Shown here piece after piece: positions 28,481-37,459 of a DNA stretch of 64,000 bases. The stretch is taken from assembly GCF_000725495.1 (NCBI RefSeq), contig NZ_JNZD01000019.1:62001-126000 (forward strand), written 5' to 3'. Position numbers and translations under genes: made by a program. The notes beneath the pieces are model-generated. The model searched no databases, was not told the origin of the DNA, and saw only the letters and a program-made list of their open reading frames with translations. This DNA comes from Streptomyces aureus. Lineage in GTDB: Bacteria; Actinomycetota; Actinomycetes; Streptomycetales; Streptomycetaceae. The first letter of the stretch is position 1; every line of letters starts with the position of its first letter.

Positions 28481-29341
28481 ATGGCAGAAGCAGCTTCGGT
28501 ACAGGCCCTGCGGGCCACGATCGGCGACAGCGAGTTCGACCGGGACACCTCCGTCACCCCGCGCGGGGACGGCGTCTACGACGTCGACCTCTCCGCCGGG
28601 TGGACGATCATCAACGCCGTCAACGGCGGCTATCTGCTGGCCGTCCTCGGCCGCGCGCTCGCCGACGCCCTCCCGCACTCCGACCCGTTCACGGTCTCCG
28701 CGCACTATCTGACCGCGTCCCAGCCGGGCGCCGCGGTCATCCGCACGGACGTCGTCCGCACCGGACGGACGCTCTCGACCGGGCAGGCCTCCCTCTTCCA
28801 GTACGACGAAGAGGGCCGTGAGGTCGAGCGCATCCGTGTGCTCGCCTCGTACGGGGACCTCGACACCCTGCCCGACGACGTCCGCACGACCGCGCTGCCG
28901 CCGGCGATCCCGCCCATGGACCAGTGCTTCGGCCCGCAGGACGCCCCGGCCCCCATCCCCGGCAGCTCGGCCATCACCGACCGGCTGTTCCTCAAGCTCG
29001 ACCCCGCCACGCTCGGCTGGGCCCTCGGCGCGCCGTCCGGGAAGGGCGAGATGCGGTCGTGGTTCGGGCTGGCCGACGGCCGGGACGCCGATCCGCTCTC
29101 GCTGCTGCTCGCGGTCGACGCGCTGCCGCCGACGGCCTTCGAGATCGGTCTCTCCGGCTGGGTGCCGACCGTCGAGCTGACCGTGCACGTGCGGTGCCGC
29201 CCGGCGCCCGGACCACTGCGGGTGTCGATCACCACCCGCAACCTCGCCGGGGGGTTCCTGGAGGAGGACGCGGAGGTCTGGGACAGCGCCGACCGCCTGG
29301 TCGCCCAGTCCCGCCAACTGGCCCGTGCCCGCCTGAGCTGA
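28481..29341 (+). CDS. thioesterase-family protein (acyl-CoA thioesterase II-like double hotdog)
   Basis: 286 residues. GWTIINAVNGGYLLAVLGRALADALP and VSAHYLTASQPGAAVIRTDVVRTGRTLSTGQASL are the first hotdog unit. The second contains WFGLADGRDADPLSLLLAVDALPPTAFEIG and WVPTVELTVHVRCRP. This arrangement matches Mycobacterium/Streptomyces thioesterase-family proteins related to TesB. Cytosolic. ATG 28481. The 160-bp divergent gap to the esterase contains TACCGCTTAGTAA at about 28446-28458, a near-palindrome that could be a TetR-type operator. Confidence 0.8.
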   Translation: MAEAASVQALRATIGDSEFDRDTSVTPRGDGVYDVDLSAGWTIINAVNGGYLLAVLGRALADALPHSDPFTVSAHYLTASQPGAAVIRTDVVRTGRTLSTGQASLFQYDEEGREVERIRVLASYGDLDTLPDDVRTTALPPAIPPMDQCFGPQDAPAPIPGSSAITDRLFLKLDPATLGWALGAPSGKGEMRSWFGLADGRDADPLSLLLAVDALPPTAFEIGLSGWVPTVELTVHVRCRPAPGPLRVSITTRNLAGGFLEEDAEVWDSADRLVAQSRQLARARLS

Positions 29342-29505
29342 CGGTCCGCGTCGACCGGGGCTGCCCGGCTGCCTCGGCATGCCCGCCTCGGCCCGGCGGC
29401 GAGGTTCACGACCCGGAACCCGGGGCGCAGGAGCGGTGCGGGACCGGCTGTGCGCTTCCGCGCGTCCGGGGCCTCTCCGGGCCCCGGACGCGGTCTCCCG
29501 TGCTC

Positions 29506-30096
29506 TCAGGCGTTCACCAGGGGGCGGCGGCCCGTCCAGGCCGCCAGACGGTCGTAGGCGTCGGCGTCCTCGGGCGCCGGCACCACCGCCCCGAACGGCA
29601 GCTCCGGGTCCTCGCGCCCCTCGTCGGGCAGCACGCGGGCCGCGATCATGAGCGCGAACTCGGCCGGCTCCGGGTCGAGCGCGAGGGGCCGGCCCAGCGC
29701 CTCCGAGAGGTCCCAGGTGTGGGTGACCGCCTCCATCACGTACCCGGCCAGCGCGATCCGGCCGGGGGCCTCGCCCCACGGCACCCGCACCAGGGCGTCC
29801 AGCCGGGCGTCGTCCGCCCAGCCCGCGCGGACCAGTTCCCGCACCTCCTCGTACGCGGCGGCCCAGCCGTCGTCCGGGACGCCGTCGGCGAACGGCGGCA
29901 GCGCGAGCCCGTCGCCGCCCGCCCCGATCACGGCGATCCGCCGGGTCCCGCCGACCATGTGCGACAGCAGTCGGCGGACGTCGAACTCGTCGCACGGCGT
30001 GGGGCCGTCCAGCTGCTCCGGCCGCACGGTCGCGATCAGCGAGGCGATCTGGGCGGCGGCGCGGGCGTACAGGGGGCGGGGGTCCAGGGCGTTCAT
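29506..30096 (-). CDS. TIGR03086/maleylpyruvate isomerase-like (mycothiol-dependent DinB fold) protein
   Basis: 196 residues with the actinobacterial metal-binding four-helix pattern: LDGPTPCDEFDVRRLLSHMVGGTRR at about 29-53 holds the first metal His, and AGYVMEAVTHTWDLSEALGRP the second His. LPFGAVVPAPEDADAYDRLAAWTGRRP is the usual C-terminal end. Such proteins are mycothiol-dependent enzymes or unknown-function relatives. ATG 30096 has GAAGAGG about 7 nt upstream. Divergent from the WYL regulator, which likely controls it through the 104-bp shared gap. Confidence 0.87.
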   Translation of the reverse strand: MNALDPRPLYARAAAQIASLIATVRPEQLDGPTPCDEFDVRRLLSHMVGGTRRIAVIGAGGDGLALPPFADGVPDDGWAAAYEEVRELVRAGWADDARLDALVRVPWGEAPGRIALAGYVMEAVTHTWDLSEALGRPLALDPEPAEFALMIAARVLPDEGREDPELPFGAVVPAPEDADAYDRLAAWTGRRPLVNA

Positions 30097-30200
30097 GACT
30101 ACCTCTTCCGTGTCTCGGTGTGTGCCCCACTGTCGACCCATAACCTGACAGTTTCCGTCAACATTTGCGGACGGCCCCGGGCGGACGCGATCCTGGACGC

Positions 30201-31163
30201 GTGAAGTCCGACCGGCTGCTCTCGATCCTGCTGCTCCTCCAGACCCGCGGCCGCGTCCCGGCGCACGAACTGGCCGACCGGCTCGAGGTGTCGGTGCGCA
30301 CGATCTACCGGGACGTGGAGGCCCTGTCCGCCTCCGGCGTCCCGGTCTACGCCGAGCGCGGGCGCCACGGCGGCATCGAACTCCTCGCCGGATTCCGTAC
30401 GGACGTCACGGGACTGACCGCCGACGAGTCCCGCTCGCTGTTCATCCTGGCGGCCCAGGGCGCGCACGCCGCCCTCGGTCTGGACGCGGCGCTCGGCTCG
30501 GCGCTGCGCAAGGTGATGGCCGCCCTGCCCGCGCCCTTCCGGCCCGCCGCCGAGGTCACCAGCCGCAGGGTCCTCGTCGACGCCACACGCTGGAAGGGCG
30601 GCCCCCGGCCGGCCGTCGATCTGGACGTGCTCCAGGACGCCGTCTTCTCCGACCGCCGGCTGCGGCTGCGCTACCGCCACGGCGGGGACGCCGAACCGCG
30701 CACCTACACCGTCGACCCGTACGGTCTCGTCTCCAAGGCCGGGGTCTGGTACCTGGTCGCCGACCGGCGCGGCGCCCCGCGGCTGTTCCGCGCCGACCGG
30801 GTCCGCTCGGCCGCCCTCCTGCCGGACCCGGTGCGCCGCCGCCCGGGCGTCGAACTCGCCGACGCCTGGGAGGTGCTGCGCCGCCAGGTCGAGGAGCGGC
30901 CGGGAGGCGTCGACGTCACGGTCCGGGTACGGCGGTCCCGGCTCGACATGTTCGTACGCCTCCACGGGTCCTCCCTCGCCGAACTGCCCGAGGACGACGG
31001 CACGGGCGAGTGGGTGACCGCCCGCCTCTCCCTGGGCTCGGTGCGCGAGACCCGCACGCTGCTGGCCTTCGGGGACGCGCTCGAAGTCCTGGCGCCGGCC
31101 GAGGCGCGTACCGAGCTGGCGGAGACGGCCGCCGCCATCACCGCGGTGTACGAGGGGGGTTGA
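30201..31163 (+). CDS. HTH-WYL transcriptional regulator (YafY/DeoR-like)
   Basis: 320 residues: an N-terminal HTH_11 domain (SILLLLQTRGRVPAHELADRLEVSVRTIYRDVEAL) followed by YAERGRHGGIELLAGF, then a WYL domain. The conserved WYL triad is at VWYLVADRR and the Arg ladder at RLFRADRVRSA. A C-terminal WCX-like extension follows. GTG 30201. The typical pattern is control of the divergent neighbour, here the DinB-fold protein, in response to an unknown ligand. Confidence 0.9.
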   Translation: MKSDRLLSILLLLQTRGRVPAHELADRLEVSVRTIYRDVEALSASGVPVYAERGRHGGIELLAGFRTDVTGLTADESRSLFILAAQGAHAALGLDAALGSALRKVMAALPAPFRPAAEVTSRRVLVDATRWKGGPRPAVDLDVLQDAVFSDRRLRLRYRHGGDAEPRTYTVDPYGLVSKAGVWYLVADRRGAPRLFRADRVRSAALLPDPVRRRPGVELADAWEVLRRQVEERPGGVDVTVRVRRSRLDMFVRLHGSSLAELPEDDGTGEWVTARLSLGSVRETRTLLAFGDALEVLAPAEARTELAETAAAITAVYEGG

Positions 31164-31299
31164 GCCCCGCCGTCCCGCCTGTGCCCGCACAGGAACCCAC
31201 AGTCCGGGCACAGCGCGGCCCTACGTGGATCTGATCCTCTGGCTCCCGCTCGTCCGGCCACCGCCGACCGGCCCACGTGAACCGACTGGGAGTTGCCCC

Positions 31300-31662
31300 A
31301 TGAACCGTCGTGCCCGCCTCGTTCCGCTCGTCGCCCTTCTCGCGTTCTCGCCCCTCCTGGCGGCCTGCGGCTCCGGTGACACGTCCTCCTCGGACGGCAA
31401 GACCTCCGGCGGGCAGAGCTGCACGCCCCCCTCCGGGATGCCGGGCGGCGGCTCCGGACGCCCCAGCGGCGCGCCGTCGGGCATGCCCTCGCGGTCGGGC
31501 GCGCCCTCGGGCATGCCGAGCGGATTCCCGTCCGGGACGCCGAGCGACTTCCCCTCGGGCATGCCGAGCGGCGCCCCCGGCGGCGGCATGGGCGGCGGCC
31601 AGGGCGGCTGCGGCGGCCAGATGGGCGGCCAGGGGCAGGGCCGGCCGGCCGCGCAGGGCTGA
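31300..31662 (+). CDS. small Pro/Ser/Gly/Met-repeat lipoprotein
   Basis: 120 residues. Signal NRRARLVPLVALLAFSPLLAAC with lipobox LAAC places it outside the membrane. The mature part is about 90 residues of low-complexity PSGMPSG/PSGxPS repeats and a GGGMGGGQGGCGGQMGG end with no predicted fold. ATG 31300 has GGGAG at 8 nt. It lies 137 nt downstream of the WYL gene and convergent with a TetR gene. The Met and Cys content could bind metal such as Cu, but this is speculative. I do not recognise a named family. Confidence 0.7.
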   Translation: MNRRARLVPLVALLAFSPLLAACGSGDTSSSDGKTSGGQSCTPPSGMPGGGSGRPSGAPSGMPSRSGAPSGMPSGFPSGTPSDFPSGMPSGAPGGGMGGGQGGCGGQMGGQGQGRPAAQG

Positions 31663-31756
31663 CGCGGGGGAGGCCCGCCGCTCTGGGGCGGCGGGGGGGA
31701 ATCGGCCGTGCGGGGCCGGCGGGGGAGGCCCGTCGTTCAGGGCCGGCGTGAACAGG

Positions 31757-31782
31757 GCCCGCCGTCGTACGGGGCGGCGGGC
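31757..31782. terminator. bidirectional hairpin between lipoprotein and TetR genes
   Basis: 8-bp GC stem, arms 31757-31764 and 31775-31782, with additional G-T pairing towards the loop, 3 nt from the TetR stop codon. Placed to stop both convergent transcripts. Confidence 0.45.
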
Positions 31783-31784
31783 GG

Positions 31785-32411
31785 TCAGCCGAGCCAGTGG
31801 CGGCGGCCGATGCTGATCAGACGCATCTGACGGCTCGCCGTCCTGGCCACCCGCTCCCGCTCCGCCTCGGAGCCGTCCAGCGCCTCCAGGAACGCCGAGG
31901 CCGCCATCAGCATGTGGTCGACGTACAGACCCGCCAGCATCAGCAGGTCGTCGTCGCTCCACCCGGCCGACTCGGGGTGCTCGGCCAGCGCGTGGGCGAC
32001 CTCCTCGGCGAACCGGGCCAGTTGCTCCCGGATCGCGTCGCGCACCGGCTGCACCCCGCCGTGCCGCTCGCGCGCGATGAAGCGGACGTGCGCCGGGTGC
32101 GCCCCGACATGGTGGGCGATCAGTTCCACGGCACGGGCGATGCGTTCGTCGCTGTCGCCGGCCGTGGACACCGTGTCCTCGATCATCGGGTGCAGACTGC
32201 CCAGCGCCTCCTCGACGAGTGCCACGCCGAGATCCGCCGTCGAGCGGAAGTGCCGGTAGAAGGCCGTCGGGGCGACTCCGACGGCCCGCGTGACCTCGCG
32301 CAGCCCCAGGCTGCTCAGGCTCTGGTGCTCCAGAAGCCCCAACGCCGAGTCCAGCAGCGCCTGTCGGGTCTTCTGCTTCTGCGCCTGGCGGATGCCGAGA
32401 GTGTGACTCAT
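31785..32411 (-). CDS. TetR-family transcriptional regulator
   Basis: 208 residues. N-terminal TetR helix-turn-helix: KTRQALLDSALGLLEHQSLSSLGLREVTRAVGVAPTAFYRHFRS at about 14-57. It resembles the actinobacterial regulators with a C-terminal TetR_C_33 type (ARERHGGVQPVRDAIREQL), often acting in fatty-acid metabolism. ATG 32411. Two copies of a 15-nt sequence CAGT-(T/G)-AACAACTGTT lie just upstream, the first only 7 nt before its start, so autoregulation and control of the divergent small membrane gene are likely. Confidence 0.92.
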   Translation of the reverse strand: MSHTLGIRQAQKQKTRQALLDSALGLLEHQSLSSLGLREVTRAVGVAPTAFYRHFRSTADLGVALVEEALGSLHPMIEDTVSTAGDSDERIARAVELIAHHVGAHPAHVRFIARERHGGVQPVRDAIREQLARFAEEVAHALAEHPESAGWSDDDLLMLAGLYVDHMLMAASAFLEALDGSEAERERVARTASRQMRLISIGRRHWLG

Positions 32412-32417
32412 ACCATG

Positions 32418-32506
32418 CAGTTAACAACTGTTCTCTGGAATTGAAAAGCCGTGGAGCGCGCTAGACTCAAGAGTCAGTGAACAACTGTTACTACAACCGT
32501 TCACTG
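32418..32506. promoter_or_regulatory. paired operator sites for the TetR regulator
   Basis: CAGTTAACAACTGTT at 32418-32432 and CAGTGAACAACTGTT at 32475-32489 differ at one base. Each contains the imperfect palindrome AACA-AC-TGTT. A third half, GTTCACTG at 32499-32506, mirrors CAGTGAAC at 32475-32482. They lie between the divergent TetR and 55-aa membrane-protein genes. Confidence 0.65.
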
Positions 32507-32597
32507 GAACGTCAAGTCGCGGAAACACCGGGGGTTCACCGTTGAGGTCCCGGGACCTTCCGGGACCGGACTCCGAGACTTCTCCGAGAGGCATCCC

Positions 32598-32765
32598 ATG
32601 CTGTTCCTCGTCGCCGCACTCCTGCTGCTCGGCGTCGTGATGGGCTCCGTGGCGCACGCGCCGCTGACCGTGAGCCTCGTCGCCGCGTCCGTCATCGGCG
32701 TCTGGCTGGTCGTCTTCGCGCTGCGCGAGCGCGGGGCCCGCCGACGCCACTCCTCCGCCAACTGA
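32598..32765 (+). CDS. small membrane protein (55 aa)
   Basis: A 55-codon frame starting at ATG 32598 with GAGAGG 7 nt upstream. It encodes two hydrophobic segments (LFLVAALLLLGVVMGSVA and LTVSLVAASVIGVWLVVFAL) and a basic RERGARRRHSSAN tail, so an inner-membrane hairpin with cytoplasmic ends is likely. It is divergent from TetR and downstream of its operators. Short actinobacterial two-helix proteins like this commonly neighbour a TetR gene. Function unknown. Confidence 0.7.
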   Translation: MLFLVAALLLLGVVMGSVAHAPLTVSLVAASVIGVWLVVFALRERGARRRHSSAN

Positions 32766-32842
32766 CCGTTGGTCCCGCACCTTTGCCGACCGGCCGTTGG
32801 TCCCACCCTTCACCAACCGACCGTTGGGAGCTGACTCACGTC

Positions 32843-33217
32843 ATGGAACTCACCGCGCGCACCACCGGCACCACCCGCACCGCCCGTTCGGCCGTCACGG
32901 CCCGTCCGGCCGGCGCGGAGCGCACCGCCGGGGCCGTCCGCCCCGCCGAGGCGGCCCAGGCCGCCCCCGCGAAGCGCCGCACCGGCGTCAAGGACGCGGA
33001 CGGCATGGCCGTCGCCTCCTTCGTCCTCGGGCTGCTCGGCCTCCTCGTGCTCAACCTCTTCCTCGGCCCGATCGCGATCGTCCTGGCCTCCGCCGCCCTC
33101 TGGCGCGGCACGGCCCGCCGCGGCCGCGCCTTCCTCGGCCTCGGCCTGGGCGTCGCCGACCTGGTCGTCCTGGTCGCCTTCATGCAGTTCGACAACACGG
33201 TCTCCTGGAGCTTCTGA
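32843..33217 (+). CDS. DUF4190-like small membrane protein
   Basis: 124 residues: a Thr/Ala-rich cytoplasmic N-terminus, then DADGMAVASFVLGLLGLLVLNLFLGPIAIVLASAALWRG, which matches the DUF4190 pattern of a first helix ending in G-P-I and a second helix. A third helix (FLGLGLGVADLVVLVAFMQF) follows. ATG 32843 follows TTGGGAG. Between this gene and the preceding 55-aa gene are three copies of CCGTTGG in a degenerate repeat (32764-32829). Function unknown. Confidence 0.72.
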   Translation: MELTARTTGTTRTARSAVTARPAGAERTAGAVRPAEAAQAAPAKRRTGVKDADGMAVASFVLGLLGLLVLNLFLGPIAIVLASAALWRGTARRGRAFLGLGLGVADLVVLVAFMQFDNTVSWSF

Positions 33218-33307
33218 GACATCCGGGGCCCGGTCCCGGCCAGAGGCGGGCGCCGAGCCACGGGGGGCCGGGGCGAGCCGGAGCGGGCCCGTAGAATCGA
33301 GCCCACC

Positions 33308-34477
33308 ATGGCTTACCTCGACCACGCCGCGACCACCCCCATGCTTCCCGAGGCGGTGGAGGCCCTGACCGCCCGGCTGGGCGTCACGGGCAACGCCTCC
33401 TCCCTCCACGCCGCCGGCCGCGCCGCGCGACGCGCCGTCGAGGAGGCCCGCGAGACCCTGGCGGACGCCCTGGGCGCCCGTCCCAGCGAGGTGGTGTTCA
33501 CCTCCGGCGGCACCGAGGCCGACAACCTCGCGGTGAAGGGCCTGTACTGGTCCCGCAGGGACGCCGATCCGGCCCGTACCCGCGTCCTCGCGAGCCCGGT
33601 CGAGCACCACGCCGTCCTCGACGCGGTGCACTGGCTCGGCGAGCACGAGGGCGCCACCGTCGAGTACCTGCCCGTCGACGCGTTCGGCCGCGTCCACCCC
33701 GGCGCCCTGCGCGAGGCCATCGCCCGCAACCCCGACGACGTCGCCCTCGCCACGGTCATGTGGGCCAACAACGAGATCGGCACCGTCATGCCGGTCCGTG
33801 AACTGGCCGACGTGGCGGCCGAGTTCGACGTCCCGCTGCACGCCGACGCGGTCCAGGCCTTCGGCCAGGTCCCCGTCGACTTCGCGGCCTCGGGCCTCGC
33901 CGCGATGACCGTCTCCGGCCACAAGGTGGGCGGACCCTACGGCATCGGCGCGCTGCTCCTCGGCCGTGAGTACAGCCCCGTCCCCGTGCTCCACGGAGGC
34001 GGCCAGGAGCGGCACGTCCGCTCCGGCACCCTCGACGTGCCCGCCGTCGTCTCCTTCGCGGTCGCCGGGCGGCTGGCCGCCGAGCGCAGGGAGTGGTTCG
34101 CCGGCGAGATCGGCGCCCTGCGCGACGACCTGGCCGACGCCGTCGTCAAGGCCGTGCCCGACGCGATCCTCGGCGGCGACCCGGCCCCCGGCGGCCGGCT
34201 GCCCGCCAACGCGCACTTCACGTTCCCGGGCTGCGAGGGCGACTCGCTGCTCCTGCTGCTCGACGCGCAGGGCATCGAGTGCTCCACCGGCTCGGCCTGC
34301 ACGGCCGGGGTGGCCCAGCCGAGCCATGTCCTCCTCGCCACCGGCACCGACCCGGACCTCGCCCGGGGCACCCTGCGCTTCTCGCTCGGCCACACCTCCA
34401 CCCGGGCGGACGTCGAGGCGGTGGCCCGGGCGATCGGTCCCGCGGTGGAACGGGCGCGCCGGGCGGGTCTCACCTGA
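33308..34477 (+). CDS. cysteine desulfurase (NifS/IscS family)
   Basis: 389 residues. PLP enzyme releasing sulfur from cysteine as an enzyme persulfide. [12 protein letters not shown] start, [21 protein letters not shown], the PLP Lys in [19 protein letters not shown], and the catalytic Cys in STGSACTAG at about 322-330 are all present. RFSLGHTST near the end is typical. mnmA lies 0.9 kb downstream on the same strand, and in Actinobacteria this enzyme is the probable sulfur donor for tRNA 2-thiouridine. The stop codon lies within the first unit of a 26-bp tandem repeat. Confidence 0.95.
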   Translation: MAYLDHAATTPMLPEAVEALTARLGVTGNASSLHAAGRAARRAVEEARETLADALGARPSEVVFTSGGTEADNLAVKGLYWSRRDADPARTRVLASPVEHHAVLDAVHWLGEHEGATVEYLPVDAFGRVHPGALREAIARNPDDVALATVMWANNEIGTVMPVRELADVAAEFDVPLHADAVQAFGQVPVDFAASGLAAMTVSGHKVGGPYGIGALLLGREYSPVPVLHGGGQERHVRSGTLDVPAVVSFAVAGRLAAERREWFAGEIGALRDDLADAVVKAVPDAILGGDPAPGGRLPANAHFTFPGCEGDSLLLLLDAQGIECSTGSACTAGVAQPSHVLLATGTDPDLARGTLRFSLGHTSTRADVEAVARAIGPAVERARRAGLT

Positions 34478-34626
34478 TCCCGGCCCGGTGGGGCTGCGCC
34501 TGATCCCGGCCCGGCGGGGCGGCGGCTGACACCGGCTCCGTGGGGTGGCGGCTGACACCGGCCCCGTGGGGCGGCGGCTGATCGCGGCCCGGCGGGGTGG
34601 CGGTTGATCGCGGCCCGGTCCGGTGG
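34474..34626. repeat. 26-bp tandem minisatellite, about 5.9 copies
   Basis: Units start at 34474, 34500, 34526, 34552, 34578 and 34604 (the last is partial). Consensus CTGATCCCGGCCCGGCGGGGCGGCGG with changes in the ATC/ACA and GG/CC positions. The first unit includes the TGA of the cysteine desulfurase and later units repeat that TGA. It fills most of the gap to the convergent amidase. Confidence 0.85.
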
Positions 34627-34658
34627 TGGCGAGGACCGGGAGGACCGGGAGGACCCCG

Positions 34659-35357
34659 TCAGGCCGACGCCGTCCGGGCCCGCCGTACGAGCCGGATGTA
34701 CCGGTCCCAGTCCCAGTACCGCCCGGGGTCCGTGTGGTCGGTGCCCGGGACCTCGACGTGCCCCACGATGTGCTCGCGGTCCACGGGTATGCCGTACCGA
34801 CCGCAGATCGCGGCCGTCAGCCGCGCCGAGGCCTCGTACATCGCGTCCGTGAACGACGACGGCCGGTCCACGAAACCCTCGTGCTCGATGCCGACGCTGC
34901 GTTCGTTGTACGAGCGGTTGCCCGCGTGGAACGCCACGTCCAGCTCGCGGATCATCTGCGTGACCCGGCCGTCCCTGCGGACCACGTAGTGGGCGGCCGC
35001 TCCGTGCCCGGGGTCCTGGAAGGCCCGCACCGCGCTCGCGTACCCGCCCTGGGTGACATGGACGACGACGCGGTCTATCGCGTAGTCGTCGGGGCGGTCG
35101 GCCCGCCGCCAGTTCGCCGCCGAGGCCGCGATCCACCGCGCGCCCCGGAAGTCCACCGCGCCCGCGACGCGTGACTTCTCCACGCCCGGCAGCCGCCACC
35201 ACAGGTGCGACAGCTCCTCACGGGCGAGCCCGGCCGCGCTCACGGCGGCCGCCAGACCGCCGAAGAGCAGCACCCGCCGCCCGACCGGCCGGTCCGCGTC
35301 CCCCGCCCCGGCCGCCCGGCTCCGCGGCCCGCCCGGCTTCCCCTTTTTCGCCCCCAT
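34659..35357 (-). CDS. secreted N-acetylmuramoyl-L-alanine amidase (Amidase_2 type)
   Basis: 232 residues from ATG 35357. The N-terminus has a twin-arginine-like signal ([23 protein letters not shown]). The amidase_2 domain shows zinc His in [30 protein letters not shown] and the later [19 protein letters not shown], giving the expected H...H...D arrangement with an N-terminal loop. Cleaves the stem-peptide bond of peptidoglycan. Divergent from mnmA. It has relatives in streptomycetes annotated as N-acetylmuramoyl-L-alanine amidase; Tat export is inferred. Confidence 0.9.
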   Translation of the reverse strand: MGAKKGKPGGPRSRAAGAGDADRPVGRRVLLFGGLAAAVSAAGLAREELSHLWWRLPGVEKSRVAGAVDFRGARWIAASAANWRRADRPDDYAIDRVVVHVTQGGYASAVRAFQDPGHGAAAHYVVRRDGRVTQMIRELDVAFHAGNRSYNERSVGIEHEGFVDRPSSFTDAMYEASARLTAAICGRYGIPVDREHIVGHVEVPGTDHTDPGRYWDWDRYIRLVRRARTASA

Positions 35358-35417
35358 GCGATCTTCAACGGATACTCGCGGGTTCCGGTTCCCGCGGCCC
35401 CGTACCCTGGAGGGGTT

Positions 35418-36539
35418 ATGACTGACACCTCGCAGCGCCCCCTCCGCGTCCTCGCCGCCATGTCGGGCGGAGTGGACTCCGCCGTAGCCGCCGCCCGTGC
35501 CGCCGAGGCCGGGCACGACGTGACGGGCGTCCACCTCGCCCTCTCGGCGAACCCGCAGTCGTTCCGGACCGGCGCGCGCGGCTGCTGCACCATCGAGGAC
35601 TCGCGCGACGCCCGCCGGGCCGCCGACGTCATCGGCATCCCGTTCTACGTCTGGGACCTCGCCGAGCGCTTCCGCGAGGACGTCGTCGAGGACTTCATCG
35701 CCGAGTACGAGGCCGGCCGCACCCCGAACCCCTGCCTGCGCTGCAACGAGAAGATCAAGTTCGCCGCGCTGCTGGACAAGGCGCTCGCGCTCGGCTTCGA
35801 CGCCGTCTGCACCGGCCACTACGCCCAGGTGATCGTCCGCGAGGACGGAACCCGCGAGCTGCACCGCGCCTCGGACATGGCCAAGGACCAGTCGTACGTC
35901 CTCGGCGTCCTGGACGACCGTCAGCTCGCCCACGCGCTGTTCCCCCTCGGCGACACGGTCACCACCAAGGACGAGATCCGGGCCGAGGCCGAGCGCCGGG
36001 GCCTGGCGGTCGCCAAGAAGCCGGACTCGCACGACATCTGCTTCATCGCCGACGGCGACACCCAGGGCTTCCTCGCGAACCGGCTCGGCAAGGCCGAGGG
36101 CGACATCGTCGACGAGTCCGGAGCCACCATCGGCACCCACGAGGGCGCGTACGGCTTCACCATCGGCCAGCGCAAGGGACTGCGCATCGGCACCCCGGCC
36201 GCCGACGGCAAGCCCCGGTACGTGCTCGACATCTCGCCGGTGAACAACACGGTCACGGTCGGACCGGCCGCCTCCCTGGACGTGTCCGCGCTGACCGCGA
36301 TCAAGCCCCGCTGGTGCGGCGCGGCCCCGGCCGGCCCCGGCACCTACACCGCCCAGCTGCGCGCCCACGGGGGCGAGACCGAGGTGGACGCCGAACTCGT
36401 CGACGGCGAGCTGCGGGTGACCTTCGAGGAGCCGGTCCGCGGCGTCGCTCCCGGCCAGGCGATCGTCCTGTACGACGGCACGCGCGTCGTCGGCTCGGCG
36501 ACCATCGCGACGACCACGCGCGCGACGGCGGACGTCTAG
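35418..36539 (+). CDS. mnmA: tRNA-specific 2-thiouridylase
   Basis: 373 residues. Adenylates and thiolates U34 of Lys/Glu/Gln tRNAs. PP-loop SGGVDS at about 16-21. The two active-site Cys are in [12 protein letters not shown] and [16 protein letters not shown] and DQSYVLG are tRNA/ATP-site motifs, followed by the C-terminal barrels ([11 protein letters not shown]). ATG 35418 has GGAGGGG at 5 nt. The closely following convergent hydrolase shares a hairpin terminator. Sulfur source likely the desulfurase at 33308. Confidence 0.97.
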   Translation: MTDTSQRPLRVLAAMSGGVDSAVAAARAAEAGHDVTGVHLALSANPQSFRTGARGCCTIEDSRDARRAADVIGIPFYVWDLAERFREDVVEDFIAEYEAGRTPNPCLRCNEKIKFAALLDKALALGFDAVCTGHYAQVIVREDGTRELHRASDMAKDQSYVLGVLDDRQLAHALFPLGDTVTTKDEIRAEAERRGLAVAKKPDSHDICFIADGDTQGFLANRLGKAEGDIVDESGATIGTHEGAYGFTIGQRKGLRIGTPAADGKPRYVLDISPVNNTVTVGPAASLDVSALTAIKPRWCGAAPAGPGTYTAQLRAHGGETEVDAELVDGELRVTFEEPVRGVAPGQAIVLYDGTRVVGSATIATTTRATADV

Positions 36540-36547
36540 AACTCCCC

Positions 36548-36605
36548 GTCCCGTGCGGCCCGGCCCGGCCCGGCCCGGCGCAGGTGCCGCCGGGCCGCAC
36601 GGGAC
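36548..36605. terminator. strong bidirectional hairpin between mnmA and a convergent hydrolase
   Basis: Perfect 16-bp inverted repeat, arms 36548-36563 and 36590-36605, around a 26-nt loop containing CCCGG repeats. Begins 8 nt after the mnmA stop and ends 5 nt before the stop of the hydrolase. Confidence 0.65.
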
Positions 36606-36610
36606 GCCGG

Positions 36611-37396
36611 CTATCCGTCCGTGCGGAAGAACTCCGCCAGCACCGGTGCGAGCACCCCCGGGTCCACCATGTGGGTCTGCCCCTCCAGCGTGCGGTACGA
36701 GCCGTTCGGCGCCGCCTCGGCGATGCGCCGCGCCGCCTCGCGCATCCACGCGGGGCTCGCGTCACCCGCGACGGACAGCAGGGGCACCGACAGCGCGGCC
36801 AGCCGTTCGCCCGGGACCCGGCTCTCGCCCATCGCGGCGTCGTCGTACGCCAGGGTCGGCGCGATGGCCTCCATCCCGGGCCAGGCGTGGGACATGCGCA
36901 CCCCGGCGATCATCTCCGGGGGCGTGCCCACCAGGGCCAGGAACAGCTCGACCGCGTCGCCGCGCCGGCCCTGGCCGAGCAGCTCGGCCAGCCGCTCCGT
37001 GTACTCCGCCCGCTGCTTTCCCGCCACCTCGTCCACCGCGAACGGCGTCTCGTAGACGGCGACTTCGCGGACGGGCAGTCCGCTCATGGCGGCCTCCAGG
37101 GCCAGCGCGCCGCCCGACGAGATGCCGTAGAGCGCCGCACTGCCCCCGAAGACGTCGATCAGCGCCGCGATGTCCTCGACCTCGCGGGCCACCGCGAAGG
37201 GCGCGGTGTCGCCGCTGGCACCGCGGCCCCGCCGGTCGTAGGTGACGGCGCCGAAGCGGTCCGAGAGGGCCTCGGCGAGGGGCGCCAGCGTGGCGCCCGT
37301 GCACATGGCGCCGCCGACCAGCACGACCGTCGGGCCGTCACCGTGGCGTTCGTACGCGATCGGGGTCCCGTCGCGCGAGAGGGTCTTGTTGTCCAT
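36611..37396 (-). CDS. alpha/beta hydrolase
   Basis: 261 residues of the abhydrolase_1 fold. VVLVGGAMCTGATLAPLAEAL (oxyanion region), YDRRGRGASGD, the nucleophile elbow YGISSGGALAL (Ser in the GxSxG-like GISSG) and a C-terminal GQTHMVD with the catalytic His. Cytosolic, no signal. ATG 37396. The group includes small-ester hydrolases and perhydrolases; the substrate is unknown. Confidence 0.88.
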   Translation of the reverse strand: MDNKTLSRDGTPIAYERHGDGPTVVLVGGAMCTGATLAPLAEALSDRFGAVTYDRRGRGASGDTAPFAVAREVEDIAALIDVFGGSAALYGISSGGALALEAAMSGLPVREVAVYETPFAVDEVAGKQRAEYTERLAELLGQGRRGDAVELFLALVGTPPEMIAGVRMSHAWPGMEAIAPTLAYDDAAMGESRVPGERLAALSVPLLSVAGDASPAWMREAARRIAEAAPNGSYRTLEGQTHMVDPGVLAPVLAEFFRTDG

Positions 37397-37459
37397 GCGG
37401 TAAGAGACTGCCCGCCGCCCGCGGACTCATCGGGGCACCACGCCCGGGCCGTCCGGAAC

